Positions 1 through 4,497 of a stretch of DNA of 6,171 nt are shown here, piece after piece. The DNA is from Euryarchaeota archaeon UBA182 (GTDB lineage: Archaea; Thermoplasmatota; Poseidoniia; Poseidoniales; Thalassarchaeaceae), in assembly GCA_002495675.1 (NCBI GenBank), contig DAGH01000009.1:4722-10892 (forward strand), written 5' to 3'. The position numbers and the translations under genes were made by a program. Positions within the stretch are counted from its first letter, which is position 1. Each line of letters begins with the position of its first letter. The notes under the pieces were generated by a model. The model ran no database searches. It was given only the letters and a program-made list of their open reading frames with translations, and had not been told where the DNA came from.

Positions 1-44
1 TCTCGGCCCTCACTTATGTTTGGAACTGCTTCTAGGAGAGTCAT
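1..44 (-). CDS. ftcD: Glutamate formimidoyltransferase, N-terminal fragment (partial at left edge)
   Basis: Only the first 14 codons lie in the window. The minus strand from base 44 reads MTLLEAVPNISEGR and continues off the left edge. The stretch E-A-V-P-N-I-S-E-G-R matches the strongly conserved N-terminus of formiminotransferases (E-C-V-P-N-F/I-S-E-G-R), which transfer the formimino group of N-formimino-glutamate to tetrahydrofolate in histidine breakdown; archaeal homologues are known, for example in Thermoplasma. The start is supported by a GAGG Shine-Dalgarno site 7 nt upstream and by tight packing 9 bp after the pan stop, which suggests co-transcription with pan. The Cys usual in the E-C-V-P-N motif is Ala here. 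Whether the protein is the single transferase domain or fused to cyclodeaminase cannot be seen. The call rests on a short but distinctive signature. Confidence 0.72.
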   Translation of the reverse strand, partial: MTLLEAVPNISEGR

Positions 45-51
45 CGTTAAG

Positions 52-55
52 CCTC
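52..55 (-). promoter_or_regulatory. Shine-Dalgarno site for the formimidoyltransferase gene
   Basis: On the minus strand GAGG overlaps the TGA stop of pan and sits 7 nt before the ATG at 44-42, which is good spacing for pairing with the CCUCC end of archaeal 16S rRNA. It fixes the start of the edge gene and suggests translational linkage to pan. Confidence 0.6.
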
Positions 56-1286
56 ATTGGTACAGGGCATCGGGGTTGCTCTTCGTCGCCGAGGTTCTCT
101 CCTTGAGTATCCTTGCGACACCTTCCTCGAAATCTGACCTGGATACTTGCTTACCGCCAGAAGATATCGCAGACATGGCAGCTTCGGTGACGACTGCTTT
201 TATCTCGGCTCCACTGAAACCCTCACAGCCCTTTGCGATCTTATCCAGATCAACGTCCTTAGCCAGTGGAACATTTGCCGTATGGATACCAATTATGTCC
301 TTTACGCCCTCTTTGTCGGGCGAAGATATCGATATGATCCTATCAAACCTGCCGGGTCTCAGTAATGCCTTGTCTAGCAATTCCATCCTGTTGGTGGCGG
401 CTATGACACTAATGCCCTCGCTGGAAGAGAAGCCATCCATCTCGGAGAGCAATTGCATCAGAGTTCGATGTACCTCTCTATCTCCTGAGGTCGTCGAGTC
501 AAGCCTTTTACTGCCAATGGCGTCGATCTCATCGATGAAGATGATTGAAGGGGATCTTTCTCGTGCCATGTCGAAAAGCTCTCTCACGAGCCTGCCTCCC
601 TCTCCTATGTACTTCTGGGCGAGTTCAGACCCTACGATTCCTAGGAACGTTGCCTTGGTTGAATTCGCGAGTGCCTTCGCTAGCATCGTCTTCCCGTTCC
701 CCGGGGGTCCTGAGAGCAATACACCCCTCGGGGGATCAATCCCGAATTTCTCGAATGCCTCGGGGTTTGTCAGTGGTAGCTCTGCTGCCTCCTTCAGGGA
801 GGATATCTGCTCGTCCAGACCACCCAGCATGTTGAATTCAACATCGGGCCTCTCTATGATCTCAGATGCCGCCACGAGTGGATCCCATCCATCGTTCAGT
901 ACCTCGATGATGGAAAGTGTGTCTTGGTTCAAAGTGACTCTAGCACCAGGAACGAGTGTACTCGAATCCAGCCTTGGATTGTAGGTCACGAGGAATACAG
1001 TGCCATTCGAGCTCTTCACTATGGCCCTGTCATCGACGATGTCCTGAACGCTCCCCACGACCAAGGGGGGTGACTTCAGATGCCTGAGGTCCTCCTCCAG
1101 CCTACTCGCTCTCTTGGAGAGCTGAGTCACCTCATTCTCCAACAGTAGTTTCTCCGTTAGGAGTGTCTGAGTCCGATCCGCCAGTCTCTCAAAATCCTCC
1201 CTCAGTAGGTCGATATCCCCTGGTTTGTGTGGGTCCTCGGCGTGAATTTCATTGGAGTGTTCCTCCCTCCTCGCGCGGCTGGCCAT
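54..1286 (-). CDS. pan: Proteasome-activating nucleotidase (PAN), AAA+ ATPase
   Basis: PAN forms a cytoplasmic hexameric ATPase ring that unfolds substrates, threads them into the 20S proteasome and opens its gate. With the ATG at 1286 the protein has 410 residues, close to the family's usual ~400-430. Domains in order: N-terminal coiled coil (about 24-70), linker with Pro73-Pro74, OB-fold (about 75-130), AAA+ module (about 150-398). Visible motifs are Walker A GPPGNGKT (193-200), pore loop KYIGEG (225-230), Walker B IIFIDE (248-253), sensor-1 AATN (296-299), arginine fingers in LLRPGRFDR (308-316), and GFSGAEIKAV in the small subdomain (356-365). The C-terminus L-Y-Q is the HbYX motif that docks into the 20S alpha ring. 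The open frame extends upstream to 1511, but that would overlap mbf1 and adds no family sequence; Met at 1334 is the nearest alternative start. No Shine-Dalgarno site precedes 1286. The gene is divergent from mbf1 and 9 bp upstream of the formimidoyltransferase gene. Confidence 0.96.
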   Translation of the reverse strand: MASRARREEHSNEIHAEDPHKPGDIDLLREDFERLADRTQTLLTEKLLLENEVTQLSKRASRLEEDLRHLKSPPLVVGSVQDIVDDRAIVKSSNGTVFLVTYNPRLDSSTLVPGARVTLNQDTLSIIEVLNDGWDPLVAASEIIERPDVEFNMLGGLDEQISSLKEAAELPLTNPEAFEKFGIDPPRGVLLSGPPGNGKTMLAKALANSTKATFLGIVGSELAQKYIGEGGRLVRELFDMARERSPSIIFIDEIDAIGSKRLDSTTSGDREVHRTLMQLLSEMDGFSSSEGISVIAATNRMELLDKALLRPGRFDRIISISSPDKEGVKDIIGIHTANVPLAKDVDLDKIAKGCEGFSGAEIKAVVTEAAMSAISSGGKQVSRSDFEEGVARILKERTSATKSNPDALYQ

Positions 1287-1362
1287 GGAGGGTGGTGTGT
1301 ATGGGCAGTTAGGAAGGCTTCGGCTGGGTGGCATTGATGATGGATGGCCCGTTCCCTGCACC

Positions 1363-1848
1363 ATGGGCGTGTGCGAATTGTGTGGGAAGGCCAATACCTC
1401 AGTGTTCACGATATTCGTCTCAGGTGCCAGAGTCGCTGCTTGCGCGACGTGCAGCGAGAAACGAGGTGTAAGCTTACCCAACAAGACTGTGGGCACGCCA
1501 GGCAAGTCCACTCTCGGTCACAGGAGTACGAGAAAAAACGACAATAGGCCAAAGCTCGAGGTTGCGAGGGATTTCCACCTAAGGATAAGGAAAGCAAGGG
1601 AGGCACTTGGAATCTCGGTCCAAGACATGGGGCGTCGATTGAACATGCGAGTCCAAGACCTCCAGAGGTATGAGGGCGGTAGCGTCCCACCGGACAGCGT
1701 GGCCAAAAGGCTAGAGAGAGAGCTCAAGATAGAGATCATGGTTGAGTCAGACACCGACAACGCCACACCCGTTCGCAAGGGAAGTGGGCGAACGGTCACT
1801 ATCGCCGACATGTTCGATGAGATGATGAGGGATTCATCCAATGGATAG
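1363..1848 (+). CDS. mbf1: Archaeal multiprotein bridging factor 1 (MBF1), zinc ribbon plus HTH
   Basis: MBF1 is a conserved archaeal/eukaryotic protein; the archaeal form binds the small ribosomal subunit, and the eukaryotic form is a transcription co-activator and ribosome-quality factor. The 161-residue protein starts at M-G-V-C-E-L-C-G-K. Its N-terminal zinc ribbon has Cys4, Cys7, Cys27 and Cys30. A basic flexible linker rich in Lys, Arg, Thr and Ser (about 39-66) follows, then an XRE/Cro-type helix-turn-helix (about 70-124) including ALGISVQDMGRRL (81-93) and LQRYEGG (100-106). The C-terminal stretch TVTIADMFDEMM (144-155) resembles the usual hydrophobic MBF1 tail. The frame is open upstream to 1252, but the zinc ribbon begins at 1363 and an earlier start would overlap pan. 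No clear Shine-Dalgarno site precedes 1363, so a leaderless or near-leaderless transcript is likely. The stop overlaps the tsr3 start by 8 bp. Confidence 0.93.
   Translation: MGVCELCGKANTSVFTIFVSGARVAACATCSEKRGVSLPNKTVGTPGKSTLGHRSTRKNDNRPKLEVARDFHLRIRKAREALGISVQDMGRRLNMRVQDLQRYEGGSVPPDSVAKRLERELKIEIMVESDTDNATPVRKGSGRTVTIADMFDEMMRDSSNG
1827..1831 (+). promoter_or_regulatory. Shine-Dalgarno site for tsr3 inside the end of mbf1
   Basis: GAGGG lies 9 nt before the ATG at 1841, inside the last codons of mbf1. It supports the 1841 start and independent ribosome loading within the mbf1-tsr3 unit. Confidence 0.5.
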
Positions 1849-2374
1849 ATCCCGAGGACTGAGGATCGAGGCCATACACCTAGACCAGGATGACCCAAAA
1901 AAATGCACAGCAAAGAAATTGGAAAGGGCTGGGCTGATCAAGTGCAAAAGCCGGATTTCAATGGCCCCGAAGAGGGGAATCCTCCTCGACCCACTCACCG
2001 ACAGGATACTCTCTCCATCCGACCTTGGTTTGATAGAGGGGGGATCCATAGTCGCGCTGGACTGCTCGTGGAAGAAGATCGAGGAATCGATCAGGATGAT
2101 CAAGAGGACAACCCGACTGGAGTCCCGCATCCTCCCGATTCTACTCGCAGGTAATCCCGTTAGTTGGGGCAAGCGAGGGAGGTTGTGCACGGCGGAGGCG
2201 CTATCTGCATCGCTCTACATTGTTGGACTCAAAGAAGAGGCACTCGGACTACTGGCCCCATTCCCCTTCGGAGACTCATTCATGTCACTGAACCAGCAAC
2301 CTCTCGATGCATATGCGTCTTGTTCTAATGAACAGGAGGTTTCCGAGGTTCAGTGGGAGTTCTTCGACCCATAG
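1841..2374 (+). CDS. tsr3: Tsr3 (DUF367) 16S rRNA aminocarboxypropyltransferase
   Basis: Tsr3 transfers the 3-amino-3-carboxypropyl group from S-adenosylmethionine to a uridine-derived base in the helix-31 loop of small-subunit rRNA, a late step in ribosome maturation in the cytoplasm. The 177-residue length is typical of archaeal members. Recognisable blocks in order: DDPKKCTAKKL (17-27) in the N-terminal RLI-like region, RGILLDP (45-51), DCSWKK (74-79), LLAGNPVSWG (101-110), TAEALSASLYIVG (117-129) and FGDSFMSLN (143-151). The NPV-x-(W/Y)-G and TAEALSA blocks line the SAM pocket in characterised homologues (family knowledge). The C-terminal ~18 residues after LDAY are acidic and not conserved in my recollection. 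The start overlaps mbf1 by 8 bp and follows a GAGGG site, so the two genes are very likely one transcript joining ribosome maturation with a ribosome-associated factor. Confidence 0.95.
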   Translation: MDRSRGLRIEAIHLDQDDPKKCTAKKLERAGLIKCKSRISMAPKRGILLDPLTDRILSPSDLGLIEGGSIVALDCSWKKIEESIRMIKRTTRLESRILPILLAGNPVSWGKRGRLCTAEALSASLYIVGLKEEALGLLAPFPFGDSFMSLNQQPLDAYASCSNEQEVSEVQWEFFDP

Positions 2375-2387
2375 GACAAAACGTGTC

Positions 2388-2394
2388 ATAAAAC
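2388..2394 (+). promoter_or_regulatory. Possible TATA element for the 75-residue gene
   Basis: CATAAAA lies in the 65-bp gap after tsr3. A TATA box here would place transcription start near 2415, ahead of the Shine-Dalgarno-like GAGGT at 2428 and the ATG at 2440. The whole gap is AT-rich, with another AT block at 2400-2418, so the exact element is uncertain and read-through from tsr3 is equally possible. Confidence 0.25.
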
Positions 2395-2426
2395 GAGGAT
2401 TATGGAAATTATCATATTCCACCAAC

Positions 2427-2439
2427 AGAGGTATCCTCT
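2427..2439 (+). promoter_or_regulatory. Ribosome-binding site embedded in a small inverted repeat
   Basis: GAGGT (2428-2432) sits 7 nt before the ATG at 2440 and can pair with the end of archaeal 16S rRNA. The same bases form the left arm of a perfect inverted repeat AGAGG-TAT-CCTCT that ends right at the start codon, so a weak hairpin could hide the site. The arms are only 5 bp, so the hairpin may be chance; the ribosome-binding site itself is the better supported part. Confidence 0.45.
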
Positions 2440-2667
2440 ATGACACCGGAAAACGCAAAACTCCTACTAGGCTACATGCAGGATGCGGGTCGTGATCTAG
2501 AGGGAAGGCTTCCAATCTCAAAACACCATCCGAGGGGAAGAAATCCATTTGCACACGTTGCCACCTGCGTGAAACGAAAATTTGGATCATCATACAAGGA
2601 TATAGACGATTCCCTCTTGGAGAACGTCATTGAGTACATAGACCAACTCGTCGAGAACCCCCGGTAA
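2440..2667 (+). CDS. Small protein of unknown function, 75 residues
   Basis: I do not recognise a family. It is predicted to be a soluble cytoplasmic protein with no signal peptide or membrane segment. The outer parts look helical: an N-terminal segment (about 3-20, LLLGYMQDAG) and an acidic C-terminal helix (about 56-72, LLENVIEYIDQLV). Between them is a basic stretch with KHHPRGRNPFAHV (28-40) and CVKRKFG (43-49), followed by SSYKDI. The single Cys43 and the His/Arg cluster do not form an obvious metal site. Support for a real gene comes from a Shine-Dalgarno-like GAGGT 7 nt upstream, placement in an otherwise empty 450-bp interval between tsr3 and the next gene, and a protein-like pattern of amphipathic ends around a basic core. 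An opposite-strand frame covers the same bases but looks like a shadow. A nucleic-acid or ribosome-related role would fit the basic centre and its neighbours, but this is conjecture. Confidence 0.6.
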   Translation: MTPENAKLLLGYMQDAGRDLEGRLPISKHHPRGRNPFAHVATCVKRKFGSSYKDIDDSLLENVIEYIDQLVENPR

Positions 2668-2824
2668 ACTGCGTGAGTGCAAGCAAAGTGATTCCATATG
2701 CCGAACCGGGCACGGATCGAAAAATCGATTATGGGCTGATCCGATTTAACCGCCGGCATGAAATTTATTACCGAAACTTACAAGCAAGCACAACGTGAGA
2801 GAAACGCAACACTATCGCAATCCT
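2668..2824 (+). other. 157-bp intergenic region upstream of the membrane protein gene
   Basis: No coding frame or tRNA-like cloverleaf is convincing here. It holds two nested inverted repeats, CGGATC (2713-2718) with GATCCG (2738-2743), and inside it ATCGA-AAAA-TCGAT (2716-2729), followed by a TATA-like element at 2764-2770. The repeats could be an operator-like site or the 3' end of the preceding transcript, although no T-run follows them. Confidence 0.5.
2764..2770 (+). promoter_or_regulatory. Archaeal TATA-like promoter element
   Basis: TTTATTA preceded by the purine-rich ATGAAA (a BRE-like flank) is the best TATA-box candidate in the window. With the usual ~25-nt spacing transcription would begin near 2790-2795. 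That leaves a ~30-nt leader before the ATG at 2825, or makes the GTG at 2795 nearly leaderless. Confidence 0.5.
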
Positions 2825-4474
2825 ATGAACAAGGTTAGAGTCATTTTCGTTCTTGCTATATTTTTTTCATTCCTCTCACATAGCGTCTCAGCTTCCCAGA
2901 CAGTAGATGACTCTGAGGGCGAAGGGGAGGAAGACAATACAAGTCATGCGGTGCCGGGGCTTGGATTCGAATGCGAACAATTTGAACAAGACCTCAGGGA
3001 ATACAGACCTGACATGCCGTCTGGTGATCTTCAAGCAGACCTGAGATGTTGGATTGATAACCTGAATGAGTACAACATAACCGTGAGCATTGCCGCACCC
3101 ACCCCAGTGAATGTTTATGACTGGAATTACGGTATATGTCGACCCGTCCAATATGAACAGGGGTGGCTGGGCCCTTGGTGGTGGTGGGACACCTGCAACT
3201 CAGGCAGCTGGGTGATCAACAATGGGGGTCAACACGAGTACAACCTGGGTCCCCATGAGATCCGGGATCTGAACTGGACTATTAGCATAGAAAATGGCGT
3301 TGCTCAGATGGCTCCTGGATTTCACAGCATCGACATATCGGCGAAGGTGATGCAATACGGAGATGATGATACACCCTGCTCGGAGGAATGCCCCACGATC
3401 ATACAATCATCCATCCACGAACTCGGCTCATGGTGGAGGATGGATTGGCAGAGTTCATTCTCCACTGGAGGGGTTGATTGCTGGGATTACTGGAACCGAG
3501 GATACCATGATTTCTATGTGCCAGGCGCCGTCTTCTGTGATCATGACTTCGGAGGACTGATTGAGGATGTGCCCCTGTCCGACTACTTCTGCAGTTCAGA
3601 TCCGATGTACGGATCTGCAGGGTACTACATGGGAATATACGGGGGTGAACAATGGGTGACCGCCTGTGAGCCAAGTGTGAAAGCCGCTTGGCAGACCTTC
3701 CTCCAGTCAAGCGAGCTCGATCAGGCACTAATGATACGCGATGATTACGACATTTCACACCTTGGAGCCGATATAGACAATATTGGATCGGGGGACTGGA
3801 ATTTTCTAAGATGCCCCGAAGATTCACTCGAATATACGGTCGTATCAGGGTACCAAGGGAATATCCGACCCACCGGCACATGGCAAGTCGGTGTGCTGGT
3901 CCATGGCTACAATTTCACAGAATCCTCCTGGGAGACGATTCTTGGAGCCGTCGAAGGCGTAGATCTACCTGACCTATCAGAGGAAAATGAGGTCCGCACG
4001 TCACTCGAGTTCAACCTGACGCAACTACTGGATTCCAGAGATTACGACTACGTCTTTGTCGAATGGGTCGTGGAAAAGGGGGGGAATCAGTTCACCTCGG
4101 GCATAATCGGGGACTGCCTTACCACCTCGGGTGCAGCATCGATAGAGGAAATTGTGGAGGAAGCCAGATTCAAATTAGGTATCAGTGGTAGCCTTAATGA
4201 CCGGATTGTGAACAGTGTGAAATTGTCCATGGAGATCCATGGAAGGGGGCCGACCACCTTCGTCCTCCTGTTGGCCTTAGGTCTCATGCCACTGGTGGTG
4301 GCGATACCCTACATTGTGTTGAAGAAAGCCATAAAGGGCATCATCACAAAGTCGGATGTCTCTGATACTCACCATCAGCCAGCCGAGTGGGATCGATTGG
4401 ATGGGGAGACCAACGAGGCCGGGGGCCGTAATGGAGCACAAGCAGACTGGTGGGAAGAAATGCTGCAGGGATGA
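2825..4474 (+). CDS. Secreted type I membrane protein, Trp/Cys-rich, unknown function
   Basis: I cannot assign a family. From the ATG at 2825 the 549-residue protein starts with a good signal peptide: basic MNKVR, hydrophobic core to about 20, likely cleavage after SVSA (24). An acidic linker follows (27-38). The extracellular part (about 40-475) has 12 cysteines, an even number that fits disulfides, and many tryptophans, including GPWWWW (116-121), WW (203-204), W208, W220 and W223. Five N-x-S/T sequons lie in it (Asn38, 84, 150, 363, 397). Segments such as NITVSIAAPTPVNV (84-97) and FHSIDISAKV (166-175) suggest beta-sandwich folds, not proven. A single membrane helix (about 477-499) precedes a KKAIKG stop-transfer motif and a ~45-residue cytoplasmic tail ending DWWEEMLQG. 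A GTG at 2795 in frame would add 10 residues and cannot be excluded. The gene is probably monocistronic, with its own TATA-like element and a T-run after the stop. A surface binding or envelope role is inferred from topology only. Confidence 0.88.
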   Translation: MNKVRVIFVLAIFFSFLSHSVSASQTVDDSEGEGEEDNTSHAVPGLGFECEQFEQDLREYRPDMPSGDLQADLRCWIDNLNEYNITVSIAAPTPVNVYDWNYGICRPVQYEQGWLGPWWWWDTCNSGSWVINNGGQHEYNLGPHEIRDLNWTISIENGVAQMAPGFHSIDISAKVMQYGDDDTPCSEECPTIIQSSIHELGSWWRMDWQSSFSTGGVDCWDYWNRGYHDFYVPGAVFCDHDFGGLIEDVPLSDYFCSSDPMYGSAGYYMGIYGGEQWVTACEPSVKAAWQTFLQSSELDQALMIRDDYDISHLGADIDNIGSGDWNFLRCPEDSLEYTVVSGYQGNIRPTGTWQVGVLVHGYNFTESSWETILGAVEGVDLPDLSEENEVRTSLEFNLTQLLDSRDYDYVFVEWVVEKGGNQFTSGIIGDCLTTSGAASIEEIVEEARFKLGISGSLNDRIVNSVKLSMEIHGRGPTTFVLLLALGLMPLVVAIPYIVLKKAIKGIITKSDVSDTHHQPAEWDRLDGETNEAGGRNGAQADWWEEMLQG

Positions 4475-4481
4475 TTTTTTT
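4475..4481 (+). terminator. Oligo-T transcription terminator
   Basis: Seven T residues follow immediately after the TGA stop of the membrane protein gene, in the 23-bp gap before the convergent metG stop. Archaeal RNA polymerase terminates at T-runs in the non-template strand without needing a hairpin. No equivalent T-run is seen for metG on the other strand in this gap. Confidence 0.55.
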
Positions 4482-4497
4482 CCTACTTAGTGGCCGC

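Noticed and set aside
16..984. Long plus-strand open frame (322 codons) opposite pan
   Set aside because: It is antisense to a fully recognisable PAN, is low-complexity and Ser/Pro/Leu-rich as expected of a shadow frame, and has no recognisable domain.
1252..1362. N-terminal extension of mbf1 by 37 codons
   Set aside because: The conserved zinc ribbon starts directly at the ATG at 1363; the extension would overlap the pan start and has no MBF1-like sequence.
1287..1511. N-terminal extension of pan by 75 codons
   Set aside because: It would overlap mbf1 antisense, shows no family similarity, and makes PAN longer than its homologues.
2472..2759. Minus-strand open frame of 95 codons opposite the small gene
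   Set aside because: It has no recognisable motif or ribosome-binding site, and its composition looks like the reverse of the plus-strand protein.
3597..3617. Perfect 8-bp inverted repeat CAGATCCG/CGGATCTG with a 5-nt loop
   Set aside because: It lies inside the coding sequence of the membrane protein, and about one such short-loop 8-bp palindrome is expected by chance in a window of this size.
3399..3881. Minus-strand 160-codon frame inside the membrane protein gene
   Set aside because: It is Arg/Ser/His-rich without domains and is antisense to a gene with a clear signal peptide and membrane helix.
4227..4242. CCATGG repeated around AGAT
   Set aside because: It is within a coding region; two copies of a self-complementary hexamer are explained by codon choice and chance.
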